Shown: piece by piece, positions 52,613-61,605 of the stretch | Layout: every line of letters starts with the position of its first letter | Numbering within the stretch: the first letter of the stretch is position 1 | DNA from: CAVTHW01 sp963734625 | GTDB taxonomy: Bacteria > Acidobacteriota > Terriglobia > Bryobacterales > Bryobacteraceae | Length of the DNA: 64,000 nucleotides | NCBI GenBank assembly: GCA_963734625.1 | Contig: CAVTHW010000007.1 | Coordinates: forward strand, 1 to 64,000 | Reading direction: 5' to 3' | Notes under the pieces: model-generated | What the model was told of the DNA's origin: nothing | The model's database searches: none | Seen by the model: the letters and a program-made list of their open reading frames with translations, nothing else | Translations under genes and position numbers: made by a program

Positions 52613-53839
52613 ATGTTCATGATTCGCGTCGTTACTATTGTTGTGCTCTCGCTCGGTGTTAACGCCTCGGCGGCTGATTGGCCCCAGTGGCGAGGGCCCA
52701 ACCGCGACGGGAAGTCCGCTGAAACAGGGCTGCTGGCCTCGTGGCCCAAAGGCGGGCCGCGCCTGGCCTGGAGGGCTCAGGGCCTTGGGGAAGGCTATTC
52801 CCCGTTCGCCGTAGTGGGCAACCGCATCTACACTCAGGGCCAGCAGGGCAACGAGCAGTTCGTTCTGGCCATTGACGCCAATACCGGCAAACAGTTGTGG
52901 AAGACGCCATCCGGCCGCACCTTCGGCAACGACAAGGGCAACGGCCCCCGTGGCACTCCCACGATCGACGGAACCCGGCTGTACGCGCTCGCCAGCGACG
53001 GTATGCTCCTCTGCCTCGATATCGCATCCGGTAAGCGCATCTGGGGCTTCAATATTGGCGAGCGCTTCGGCGGCAGTGTTCCACGCTGGGGATACAGCGA
53101 ATCGCCGCTGGTTGAAGGCGACCGGGTCATTGTTACCCCCGGCGGGCGCGGCGCGGCGGTCGTAGCGCTGAACAAGGCTACCGGAGAACTCATCTGGAAG
53201 TCGCAGGATGACGGTGCCGGGTATTCCTCGGCCTTCCCGTTCGATTTCGGCGGAACCCGCAGTCTGGCAGTCCTCACCGGCGGAGCCGTCATCGGGCTGA
53301 ATATGAAGGATGGCGCGTTACTGTGGCGGTACGCCACTGTCGCCAACAGAGTCGCTAACATCGCTACGCCCATTGTGTCCGACGGGCACGTGTTTGTCTC
53401 CACCGATTACAACACGGGCTGCGCGCTGCTGAAGCTCACTGCGGAGGGCGGCACGGTCAAAGCCTCCGAAGTTTACTTCAACCGGGACATGCAGAACCAC
53501 TACACCACTTCCGTGCTGGTGGGGGGCTACCTGTACGGGTTTTCGGGCAATGAAACCGGCATACTCACCGCCATGGATTTCAAGACGGGGAAGGTTGCCT
53601 GGCGCGATCGCAGCGTCGGCAAAGGTAACTGCATCTACGCCGAACAGCGCCTGTACTGCCTGGGCGAGGAGGGCACAGTCGGGCTGATCGAGCCCACCCC
53701 CGCGGGTTACAGGGAGATCTCCCGGTTCGATCTCAAGCGAGGCAACCAGTGGAACACGTGGACCCCGCCGGTCGTCGCCAACGGCAGGCTCTACCTGCGG
53801 GATCAAGATACTCTCTACGCCTACGACATCAAACGCTGA
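52613..53839 (+). CDS. secreted PQQ-like beta-propeller protein (1)
   Basis: A 408-residue exported propeller. The signal peptide ends ASAADW and is followed by the family opening DWPQWRGPNRDGKSAETGLL. Repeats of the W-motif type are seen: DANTGKQLWKT, DIASGKRIWGF, NKATGELIWKS, DFKTGKVAWRD. These are BamB/PQQ-dehydrogenase-like blades, but no PQQ-dehydrogenase catalytic Asp or disulfide ring is recognised, so it may be non-enzymatic. It begins 12 bases after the GTPase gene and six bases before the next propeller gene, forming an operon. Confidence 0.88.
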   Translation: MFMIRVVTIVVLSLGVNASAADWPQWRGPNRDGKSAETGLLASWPKGGPRLAWRAQGLGEGYSPFAVVGNRIYTQGQQGNEQFVLAIDANTGKQLWKTPSGRTFGNDKGNGPRGTPTIDGTRLYALASDGMLLCLDIASGKRIWGFNIGERFGGSVPRWGYSESPLVEGDRVIVTPGGRGAAVVALNKATGELIWKSQDDGAGYSSAFPFDFGGTRSLAVLTGGAVIGLNMKDGALLWRYATVANRVANIATPIVSDGHVFVSTDYNTGCALLKLTAEGGTVKASEVYFNRDMQNHYTTSVLVGGYLYGFSGNETGILTAMDFKTGKVAWRDRSVGKGNCIYAEQRLYCLGEEGTVGLIEPTPAGYREISRFDLKRGNQWNTWTPPVVANGRLYLRDQDTLYAYDIKR

Positions 53840-53844
53840 ACGCA

Positions 53845-55215
53845 ATGAATCGGCTCATCATCTTCTGCTTGGTGGCATGCTGTTGCCTGCTGCTGGCCTC
53901 CGATCCCGGCACCGGCGACTGGCCCATGTGGGGCGGCACGCCGGACCGTAACATGGTTTCAGCCATGAAGGGCATCCCTACTTCCTGGGATATCGAGACC
54001 AAGAAGAACCTGAAGTGGACGGCCCAGCTCGGGTCGCAGACTTATGGCAATCCGGTCGTGGCCGGCGGCCAGGTTTACGTCGGCACAAACAACGAACTGG
54101 AGCGTAATCCCAAGGAGGCCGGCGACCGCGGCGTACTCATGTGCTTCCGGGAGTCGGACGGCCGGTTCCTGTGGCAGCACACGAATGCGAAGCTGCCTGT
54201 TGCCGACAATGACTATCCCGATGTGGGAGTCTGCTCCTCGCCGCTGGTTGAAGGCGACCGCCTTTACTACGTGTCGAACCGCAGCGAACTCCTGTGCCTG
54301 GACACGCGTGGCGACGGCAATGGCAACGCCAAAGTGATTTGGAAGTTCGACATGATCAAGGAGGTCGGCTCGTTTCCGCACGAGATGTCGAACTCGTCGC
54401 CGGCGTCTTACGGCGATCTGGTTTTCGCCAGCACCTCCAACGGGCGGAACGAGAGTCACGACCGCGTACCCGCGCCGAGCGCGCCATCCATGGTCGCGGT
54501 CAACAAGACCACCGGCAAGCTGGCCTGGCAGGTGAATAATGTGGGCGACCGCATCCTGGACGGGCAATGGTCCTCGCCCGCGGTTGGCACCGTCGGCGGC
54601 GAGGTCCAGGTAGTAATCGGCGAGGGAGACGGCTGGGTGCGCGGTTATGAAGCGCTCACCGGCAAGAAACTTTGGGAGTTCGACACCAACCCCAAGGATT
54701 CGGTCTGGCCCAAGACGCGCAACGAAATCATCGCGACGCCGGTGATCTGGCAAAACAAAGTCTACATCGCCAACGCCCAGGATCCGGAGAGCGGCGAAGG
54801 CCCCGGTCACCTGTACGCGATCGACGCAGCCAAGCGGGGTGACATCACTGACAGCGGCCGCCTGTGGCACTACGACAAGATCCGGCGCTCGATCTCGACC
54901 GCCGCCATCTACAATGGACTGCTGTTCCATGCCGATCTCACCGGCTACATGCACTGCCTGGATGTGAACACAGGCAAGCCTCTTTGGACCCATGACATGT
55001 TGGCTGGAATCTGGGCCGCGCCCATGGTGATCGACGGGAAGGTGTATCTGGGAGACGCGGACGGCGATATGGCGGTCTTCGAAGCCAGCAAGGAAAAGAA
55101 GTTGATCGCCGAGATGAACATGGGAAGCTCTGTCTACTCGACCGCGGTGCCGGCCAACGGGACCCTGTTCCTGACCACCCGCAACCAGATCTTCGCGATC
55201 GCTCAGAAGCCCTAA
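53845..55215 (+). CDS. secreted PQQ-like beta-propeller protein (2)
   Basis: A 456-residue exported propeller with signal LIIFCLVACCCLLLASDP and opening DWPMWGGTPDRNMVSAMKGI. Repeats include NKTTGKLAWQV, EALTGKKLWEF and DVNTGKPLWTH. It carries a longer insertion (NGRNESHDRVPAPSAPSM) between blades. A CCC run in the signal region could form a lipobox, though the spacing is atypical. The ATG at 53845 is chosen because it starts the signal peptide directly after the previous gene's stop. It is the second of three tandem plus-strand propeller genes. Confidence 0.88.
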   Translation: MNRLIIFCLVACCCLLLASDPGTGDWPMWGGTPDRNMVSAMKGIPTSWDIETKKNLKWTAQLGSQTYGNPVVAGGQVYVGTNNELERNPKEAGDRGVLMCFRESDGRFLWQHTNAKLPVADNDYPDVGVCSSPLVEGDRLYYVSNRSELLCLDTRGDGNGNAKVIWKFDMIKEVGSFPHEMSNSSPASYGDLVFASTSNGRNESHDRVPAPSAPSMVAVNKTTGKLAWQVNNVGDRILDGQWSSPAVGTVGGEVQVVIGEGDGWVRGYEALTGKKLWEFDTNPKDSVWPKTRNEIIATPVIWQNKVYIANAQDPESGEGPGHLYAIDAAKRGDITDSGRLWHYDKIRRSISTAAIYNGLLFHADLTGYMHCLDVNTGKPLWTHDMLAGIWAAPMVIDGKVYLGDADGDMAVFEASKEKKLIAEMNMGSSVYSTAVPANGTLFLTTRNQIFAIAQKP

Positions 55216-55222
55216 CCGCGCC

Positions 55223-56326
55223 ATGCGAATGCTATTGGTTTTCGTAATGGCCGGCCTGCTGGGCGCGGCGGATGAATGGCCGCAGTTCCGGGGGAATCCG
55301 CAACTGACGGGCGTCGCCGCCACTGCTGTTCCGGCCAATCTGAAACTGCTCTGGACCTACGAAGGCGGAGAATCGATCGAATCTTCCGCCGCGATTTCGG
55401 GCGGAACCGTCTACGTGGGGTCGCAATCGAAAGAGCTGTTGGCCATCGACCTGGAAACCGGGAAGCTGCGCTGGAAGTACCGCGCTGCCGATGCGATCGG
55501 CGAGTCCTCCCCGGCCATCGCCGACGGAATCGTTTATGTGGGCGATCTCGCCGGAGTGCTGCACGCCGTGAATGCGGCCGACGGCAAGGGACTTTGGACC
55601 TTCAAGACCGAAGCGGAGATCAGGTCGTCGCCGGTCATCGTCGGCGACCGGCTCTTGATCGGCTCCTACGACGGCAACCTCTATTGCCTCTCCCGGCGCG
55701 ACGGCAAGCTCCTCTGGAAATTCGCGACCATCAACTACGTGCATTCGACGCCGGCCGTCGCCGACGGGGTCGCTTACCTGTCGGGTTGCGATGAAGTTTT
55801 TCACGGCATCCGCCTTGCCGACGGCCAGGAAGTTCTGCAGTTTCCCTCCGGCGGCTACACCGCCGCCTCCGTGGCGCTGCTGGGGCAGTCGGCCTTCTAC
55901 GGAACCTTCAGCAATGATGTGGTTGGGGTGAACATCCGGCAGAAGCGGGTCGCCTGGCGCTATCAACCCACACGCTCGCAGTTCCCGTTCTACTCCTCGG
56001 CTGCGGTCGCGGGCGACCGGATCGTGCTCGGCGGCCGCGACAAGCTGGTTCACTGCCTGAATGCCAAGACCGGCAAGGCGGTCTGGACCTTCGCCACCCG
56101 GGGCCGGGTCGATTCATCCCCGGCAATCGCCGGCGCCCGCGTGTATGTGGGCTCCAGCGATGGCCATTTCTATGTGCTGGACCTCGTCCGCGGAAAGAAG
56201 CTCTGGGATTTCGATGCCGGCGCCCCGCTCTCGGCTTCCCCGGCAATCGCCGCGGGGCGCGTGGTTATCGGTTCTCAGGACGGACGGCTCTACTGCTTCG
56301 GGGACTCCACGTTCGCGAAGCAATAG
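55223..56326 (+). CDS. secreted PQQ-like beta-propeller protein (3)
   Basis: A 367-residue exported propeller: signal LLVFVMAGLLGAADEW, then WPQFRGNPQLTGVAATAVPA. The blades are very regular, each with S-S-P/S-T-P-A-V/I-A-D-G and a following W (GESSPAIADGIVYVGDLAGV; STPAVADGVAYLSGCDEV). It lies seven bases after the previous propeller gene. Its last 37 bases overlap the 3' end of a convergent propeller gene, so both coding ends share sequence. Confidence 0.88.
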   Translation: MRMLLVFVMAGLLGAADEWPQFRGNPQLTGVAATAVPANLKLLWTYEGGESIESSAAISGGTVYVGSQSKELLAIDLETGKLRWKYRAADAIGESSPAIADGIVYVGDLAGVLHAVNAADGKGLWTFKTEAEIRSSPVIVGDRLLIGSYDGNLYCLSRRDGKLLWKFATINYVHSTPAVADGVAYLSGCDEVFHGIRLADGQEVLQFPSGGYTAASVALLGQSAFYGTFSNDVVGVNIRQKRVAWRYQPTRSQFPFYSSAAVAGDRIVLGGRDKLVHCLNAKTGKAVWTFATRGRVDSSPAIAGARVYVGSSDGHFYVLDLVRGKKLWDFDAGAPLSASPAIAAGRVVIGSQDGRLYCFGDSTFAKQ

Positions 56327-57744
56327 AGCGCGGAGCGAGTCCGCCAGTACATCCGGTCACCGGCGATCGCCGGAGTGGCGAACACAACATCGTCCAGATT
56401 ATTGGTCGCCAGCACCTCCCACTGCGCGCCGGCTTTCAAGACGGTCACCTTGCCCTCTTCGCTCGCCATGTAGATCTTGCCGTCCGCCGCCACGGGCGAC
56501 GACCAATACTGCCCTAGCGCCGCGGTCAACCGGTCCTGCTTCAGGATCGCTCCCGTAGCCGGGTTCAGGCTGGTCAGGACCCCGCCCTCTTTGATCAGGT
56601 ACAGCACGCCCTCGTAGTAGAGCGGCGATGGGACGTTCGGCAGGAACTTCTGCATGTGCCAAACCACGTTGGTCGCCGTCAGGTCGCCGCGCCCGCCATG
56701 CCGCACCGCCAGCAGCGCGTTCCGCGCGGACCGCCGCGCCCGGTAGAACTCCCACTCCTGCTGGCTCAGCATCCCGTCCACGTTCAGGTCTATCCCAGCA
56801 TTCGGAGATTGCATCCGCTCCGGCATCTCCTGCATCCGCAGCTTCCCATCCTTGTCGGCGTCGTTGGACGCCAGCGTCTCCTCCCAAGTGGGCGTCTCGG
56901 TAGGCGTCTCCACCTCCCCGCCACTATCGACCGAGACCGAGTAGATCATGTCCCCCGCAATCACCGGCGTCGGCTTCGGATGCCACGACATCCCGCGAAC
57001 CCACCAGAGCTTCTCCCCCGTCTCAACGTTGTAGGCGGTCAGCACGTACGCTCCCGGCACGATCAGTTCCGCCGGGCCTTCCTTCGGGGTGAAGATCACC
57101 GGCGTCCCGTAGCCCCGGGTCACTTCCGGACGCTCCACCCGCCACTTCACTCGCCCCGTCTCCTTGTCGACGGCGATCGCGTACGAGCCGGCGTCCTGGT
57201 CGCATACCAATACCAGCAAGTTGCCCGCCAGGATCGGCGAGGTCCCATGGCCGTTCTGATTGTTGAACGGGCCCAGCGGCAGCTTCCACCGCTCCGCGCC
57301 GTCCGCGCCGTAGGCGATCAGCCCGAAGTCACCGAAGAACACGTACACGTTGCTCCCGTCGGTGACCGGACTCGGCGACGCCGCGCTGTTGGTTCGCTGC
57401 CGCTTCTCACTTCGCGGCTTTGGAGCTTCCTTCTTCCACAGAATCTTGCCCGTGCGCTGGTCCAGGCACAGCGTCCACAGCTTCCCTTCGCCGGCGTCGG
57501 TGACTTTGTCCCCTGCCACCGCCAGCTTCTCCCCCTCCGCCGCCGTCAGGAAAATGCGGCCTCCCCCGATGACCGGCGACGAGTGTCCCGCCGGCAGCTC
57601 TGTCTTCCACACCACGTTCTTCCCCGGTCCGAATTCCACTGGCAGGTTGCGCGCCACCGCTACCCCAGATGCGTTCGGCCCGCGGAATTGCGGCCACTGC
57701 GCCGCCAGCGGAGTGACCGCCAGCAGAAGTACCCAGAGTCGCAT
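56290..57744 (-). CDS. secreted PQQ-like beta-propeller protein with EF-hands (4)
   Basis: A 484-residue exported propeller: signal LWVLLLAVTPLAAQ, then WPQFRGPNASGVAVARNLPV. Blades such as DKETGRVKWRV and NVETGEKLWWV match the family. Between blades, at about residues 285-325, it carries a pair of calcium-binding EF-hand loops (DADKDGKLRMQE and DLNVDGMLSQQE). GAAAGGGG precedes the ATG. It is divergent from the DUF1080 gene with 41 bases between, and converges on propeller 3. Confidence 0.9.
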   Translation of the reverse strand: MRLWVLLLAVTPLAAQWPQFRGPNASGVAVARNLPVEFGPGKNVVWKTELPAGHSSPVIGGGRIFLTAAEGEKLAVAGDKVTDAGEGKLWTLCLDQRTGKILWKKEAPKPRSEKRQRTNSAASPSPVTDGSNVYVFFGDFGLIAYGADGAERWKLPLGPFNNQNGHGTSPILAGNLLVLVCDQDAGSYAIAVDKETGRVKWRVERPEVTRGYGTPVIFTPKEGPAELIVPGAYVLTAYNVETGEKLWWVRGMSWHPKPTPVIAGDMIYSVSVDSGGEVETPTETPTWEETLASNDADKDGKLRMQEMPERMQSPNAGIDLNVDGMLSQQEWEFYRARRSARNALLAVRHGGRGDLTATNVVWHMQKFLPNVPSPLYYEGVLYLIKEGGVLTSLNPATGAILKQDRLTAALGQYWSSPVAADGKIYMASEEGKVTVLKAGAQWEVLATNNLDDVVFATPAIAGDRMYWRTRSALYCFANVESPKQ

Positions 57745-57785
57745 GACCTTGACCCCTTTCTCGGATAGTATATAGGGAGATCCCT

Positions 57786-58514
57786 ATGCTACGCCGCGCC
57801 GTTTTCCCCGCTCTGGCGGGTTCCCTGATAGCCACCCGCGTGGCCGCGCAGAATGACGACTGGAAACCGTTGTTCAACGGCAAGGACCTCGGTGGCTGGT
57901 ACACGTTCCTGCCCTCCAGCGGGAAGGACAACGATCCGAAGAAGATCTTCAAGGTCGAGGACGGCATGTTCCACATCCTCGACATTCCCGTGCCCGCGCA
58001 GAATCAGGAGAACGGCTACATCGCCACCACCGCCGAGTACTCCAACTGCCGCCTCCACCTCGAATACAGGTGGGGCGGCAAGCGCTTCCCGCCGCGCCTG
58101 GAAACCCGGCGCGACTCCGGCATCATGTACTTCGTCACCGGCGAGGACCGCCTCTTCCCGACTTCCGTCGAATGCCAGCTCACCGAAGGCGACGTCGGCG
58201 ACCTCAACATTCTCGGCAGCGCTTCCGCCATCGCGGGCGGCGGCGGGCGCGGCGGCAATGCGCAAACCACCCGGCGTGTCGTCAAGGACGCCAACTTCGA
58301 AGTCCTCGACGGCTGGAACACCATCGAGATCGAGCTGCGCAACAACACCGCCACTCAACTCGTCAACGGCCGGATTGTCAGCAGAGCGTCCACCATCCTG
58401 CGCTGGGACCCGGCCACTCCGGAGCAGACGGTTCCGCTGAATCGCGGCCGCGTGGCCCTGCAAGCCTATGGAGCCGAAATCTGGTTCCGCAACCTCAAGT
58501 GGAGACCGCTCTAA
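57786..58514 (+). CDS. secreted DUF1080 (3-keto-disaccharide hydrolase-like) protein
   Basis: A 242-residue exported protein of the DUF1080 family, beta-jelly-roll proteins; some members hydrolyse 3-keto-glycosides. Signal LATRVAAQ is part of the first 22 residues. Opening block DWKPLFNGKDLGGWYTF, then YIATTAEYSNCRLHLEYRWG, DSGIMYFVTGED and a C-terminal GRVALQAYGAEIWFRNLKW are all typical. It is expected in the periplasm. GGAG lies six bases before the ATG. Acidobacteria and planctomycetes often place such genes next to propeller and oxidoreductase genes, consistent with sugar oxidation. Confidence 0.9.
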   Translation: MLRRAVFPALAGSLIATRVAAQNDDWKPLFNGKDLGGWYTFLPSSGKDNDPKKIFKVEDGMFHILDIPVPAQNQENGYIATTAEYSNCRLHLEYRWGGKRFPPRLETRRDSGIMYFVTGEDRLFPTSVECQLTEGDVGDLNILGSASAIAGGGGRGGNAQTTRRVVKDANFEVLDGWNTIEIELRNNTATQLVNGRIVSRASTILRWDPATPEQTVPLNRGRVALQAYGAEIWFRNLKWRPL

Positions 58515-58535
58515 CAGCGTGACTATAAGTTTCTC

Positions 58536-58812
58536 GACAAAACAAGCCGAGACGAGTAAGCGTGGGTGCTGACACCACCCACGGATGCATCGCTCTTTGT
58601 TTTCAGTACGTTGTGGTCTGGAGAGGAGCTCCAGCTGCTCAGAAAACGAGTTGCAAAATGAAGCTAAACAACTGATTATACAAGACTTGGCGGTGAGGGC
58701 GGGATTCGAACCCTTGGGTGGCGCCTAGCATCAGCAAGTTACAGATTCCTCGTTGCCAGGAGTGCCATATCTCCCAGGGCTCCCGTCGCGCATTGCCCAA
58801 GACTGCCCAAAA
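58536..58812. repeat. 277-bp island-flanking repeat, left copy
   Basis: Closely related along its whole length to 63191-63467 in the same orientation. It contains a conserved hairpin CGTGGGTG/CACCCACG followed by a T-rich stretch, a degenerate tRNA 3' end on the minus strand and a very conserved block ending in CATTGCCCAA. The intervening 4.4 kb carries three genes. The 58515-59048 gap holds no gene beyond this repeat; ORFs in it are non-coding. Confidence 0.8.
58688..58715 (-). pseudogene. degenerate tRNA 3' end (left repeat)
   Basis: Read on the minus strand, this piece has the T-loop GGGTTCGAATCCCGC and acceptor strand CCTCACCGCCA of a tRNA. The T-stem is damaged here (only three of five pairs) and no anticodon arm precedes it. 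It is the worse-preserved of two copies. Confidence 0.6.
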
Positions 58813-59048
58813 CCTGAGCAGCCTAAATCGATGGATCAACAAGCGGACTGCACCATCAGGACCAGAAAGCGGCCGAGACCGAGCACCACCCCTTGCAGCA
58901 TTCCGAGGCAGTGGAGAAGCCTAGAAAGAGTCCGGGTGGACGATGCCATAGAAGCGCAGGATCGCACACTACAACAGCCCGTGGAATCAATCCCGCAACG
59001 GCCGGACGGATTGTCTGCGCACGACAGCCTCACGATGGTGGGAAAACG

Positions 59049-60023
59049 TCAGAGGCAGGGAACCAGATTGGGATCAGACACCATCTTTCGACCAAGACGG
59101 CGCCAGAGAGTGAGTACACGTTTTTCGACGGGGTGAAACACGCGCCGGGGCGGGGAATCGTACAAAGCCATGGCCCAGGAGCGCAGTGTCCGCGGGGGCC
59201 GAACACCGCGCCATGCTGTCCGGTCCACGAACTGATGGAAGAGTGCGTCGGCACGGTCCCGACCGGGGTAGAGCCAGGGCTTCAACTGACCGCTGAAATG
59301 GACGATGAAGGGGCCGTCGACCGCAGGGGCGCCGAGAGAATTCGCCGTACGGGGATGGGCCTGCCAGCAGGCGTCGATCTCCTTCCACCGTCCGGCGAGC
59401 ACTGCGTTGAGAGCGTCCTGGTCGTGCTGCTGAAGGGTCCGCCAGTGACGCCGGACGAACGCGAAAGCGCTCTGGCCGATGCGCTCGGAACGCCAACGCG
59501 CTACGTCGATCAGCATGACGCCGGCATTGAAGTACCTGGCCTCGGGTCTCAGGCCCAGAGCGGCATACTGGCGCAATCCGCCCACCGATGACACGAAGGG
59601 GATGTAAGGATCCTGCGTGGCAGCGACGGTAGCGCCTTCCAGGTCTATCGCGGCGAGCAGGCCGATATCGGCAAGGACCAGCGCATCGGAGTCCATCAGA
59701 ATCACCCGGCGGCTCTCGGTGGGGAGGTATTCGGCGGCACTCAGCCGCGCATAGGTGAGCGCCGTTAGCCGTCCCCAGACCGGCAATTGCCGCGCGCCCC
59801 CGAAGAGCGGGGCGACGTAATCGACCTGGCAGAGCGGCCAATTCGGGCAATCCCGCCAAGAGTCGTTCAGCCGCTGCCTGGTCCCGGGAGTTATCCCTCC
59901 GTCAATGACCACAATGCGAACGGCGCGTCCGGGCGGCAGGTGTTCCAGGAGCGAGCGCACCATGACGGCGAGCGGCATGGCGTAGGATTCGTCGGCGAGC
60001 GTGAGCAAGGTCACCGGGTCCAT
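59049..60023 (-). CDS. glycosyltransferase family 8 protein
   Basis: A 324-residue GT8-type enzyme using a nucleotide-sugar donor with retention. Motifs: VTLLTLADESYAMPLAVMVR at the start; ILMDSDALVLADI, the D-x-D metal site; HFSGQLKPWLYPGRD, the H-x2-G-x2-K-P-W motif. The ATG at 60023 has GAGG five bases upstream, overlapping the stop of the oxidoreductase gene just before it, so the two are co-transcribed. GT8 enzymes usually add galactose or glucose to LPS or similar acceptors; the acceptor is unknown. Confidence 0.92.
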   Translation of the reverse strand: MDPVTLLTLADESYAMPLAVMVRSLLEHLPPGRAVRIVVIDGGITPGTRQRLNDSWRDCPNWPLCQVDYVAPLFGGARQLPVWGRLTALTYARLSAAEYLPTESRRVILMDSDALVLADIGLLAAIDLEGATVAATQDPYIPFVSSVGGLRQYAALGLRPEARYFNAGVMLIDVARWRSERIGQSAFAFVRRHWRTLQQHDQDALNAVLAGRWKEIDACWQAHPRTANSLGAPAVDGPFIVHFSGQLKPWLYPGRDRADALFHQFVDRTAWRGVRPPRTLRSWAMALYDSPPRRVFHPVEKRVLTLWRRLGRKMVSDPNLVPCL

Positions 60024-60030
60024 GCGTTCC

Positions 60031-61561
60031 TCAGAGACGCTGCCCAATGCTGGCGGCCACACGGAGGGCGTTGGCAACGATAGTGAGGGCCGGGCTCACG
60101 GCTCCGCTGGCGGGGAAGAACGAGGCGTCGGTGACATAGAGGTTGTCCAGGTCGTGAGCGCGGTTGCAGAGGTCGAGCACGCTGGTGCGCGGGTCGTCGC
60201 CGAGGCGGCAGGTGCCGCAGACGTGGCCGAGTCCCTTGCGGTCCTCGGTGCCGCCGCCCCGAACGGGACCGAAGCGCCGGAAAGTTCGGTGGACGTGGTC
60301 CCGCAAGAGCCGGCGACGCTCCACCTCAGCCGGGCCGATGCGGTAGCGGATGCGCCAGCCTCCACCGGCGGTATCGACGGCGTTATCCGGGTTGGGCGCA
60401 TCCTCGACCACGCTGGCGATGATCGGCGTCCCCGCGAACCGCTTGGCCAGCGGACCGGCCAGCGGGCCCATCATGCGCCAGAGGTTGAAGCCGGGCTGGT
60501 TCAAGAGATAGTCGACCGGCGGAGGAAGTCCGAAGGACTGAATCGAGCCGAGCTTGCGGCCATCCACGAAGTAGAAATCGTTGAGGCCGAGCTCCTTGGC
60601 TACAGCGGGCTCTTCGGGCGGAGGGGCTTTGCGAAGTACGTAGAGGTCGATGGCATGCCGCATGAGGCAGCGGCCGACCAGGCCGGAGCTGTTGGCCAGG
60701 CCGGAGTTCAGCAGGATACGAGGCGTGGAGAGTGCGCCGCAGGCAAGCACCACAATACGGCCGCGCAGGCGCAGCGCAGTGCCATCTTCGCACCGCGCGT
60801 GGACCAGGCCGACCGAACGTCCCTCGCTCTCCAGACGGATTACGGCGGTCCGGCACAAAAGCTGATTCCCCTCCCGAGCCAGAGCGGGCTCGAGGCAAAT
60901 TCGCAATGCATCGTTCTTGCACGTACAGGCTGCGCCGCACAAGTGCCCGTGGCAGAGCGTGCATCCCGGCAGGCGTTCGCAGGCGAGGTGCAGCCGGTAG
61001 GGATGCAGTCCTTGGGAGCTGGCGGCATCGAACACGGCCTGGTTGGCGGGTGACAGCGGCGGCGGTTCCAGCAGGTGCGGCGCCGGCTCGCCTCGGACGG
61101 GGTCAGCCGTGCCTCGCACGCGGAAGAGGCGCTCAGCGGCCTCATACCAGGGAATCATCTCCTGGTAGGACAGCGGCCAGCCGCTTTGAAAGTCGGACGG
61201 GAAATGACGTTCCATCGTCATTCCGTAAAGAACGGACGAACCTCCCGTCCCGCAGCCAAGATGGGGCAGAAAGCTGTCGCCGCGCGAAGCGTCCTTGATC
61301 GTTTCCGTCATACGCCCGCAGAGGGCAAGACGCAGGCGGCGTTCCGAGTCGGAGAGCTTCCAGAAGCCGTGGAGATCTTCCGCCAATTGCGCCGCGCAGC
61401 ACGTCGCCGGAACGCAAGTCAGGGCCCTGTTCAAGGAAGAGGATCCGGCGGCCTGGGGCGGAGAGCGCCCACCCTGCCGCAGCGCCGCCCGGGCCCGTGC
61501 CCGCGACGATCACGTCCCAGAGAATGCGTTGCGCCTGTTGAAGATCTAAACCCGGTGACAT
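60031..61561 (-). CDS. GMC-type FAD oxidoreductase, frameshifted
   Basis: A glucose-methanol-choline type oxidoreductase of about 510 residues. The FAD-binding N-terminus (WDVIVAGTGPGGAAAGWAL; RRILFLEQGPDL) lies in one frame, and the rest, from AQLAEDLHGFWKLSD, in another; the shift is near 61397. Then come GCGTGGSSVLYGMTMERH and a cysteine-rich stretch (CTLCHGHLCGAACTC). The GMC C-terminus has GHVCGTCRLGDDP and YVTDASFFPASGAVSPALTI with the active-site His/Asn region. It oxidises an alcohol or sugar. It forms an operon with the GT8 gene and is divergent from the phosphodiesterase gene. Confidence 0.87.
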
Positions 61562-61605
61562 GTTACCGGGATGTCGCCCGGTCCTTCAGGCTAGCATGGG
61601 GTATC

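Noticed and set aside
56656..57768. A 370-residue plus-strand ORF
   Set aside because: Antisense to the EF-hand propeller gene; composition rich in R, H and P with no recognisable domain.
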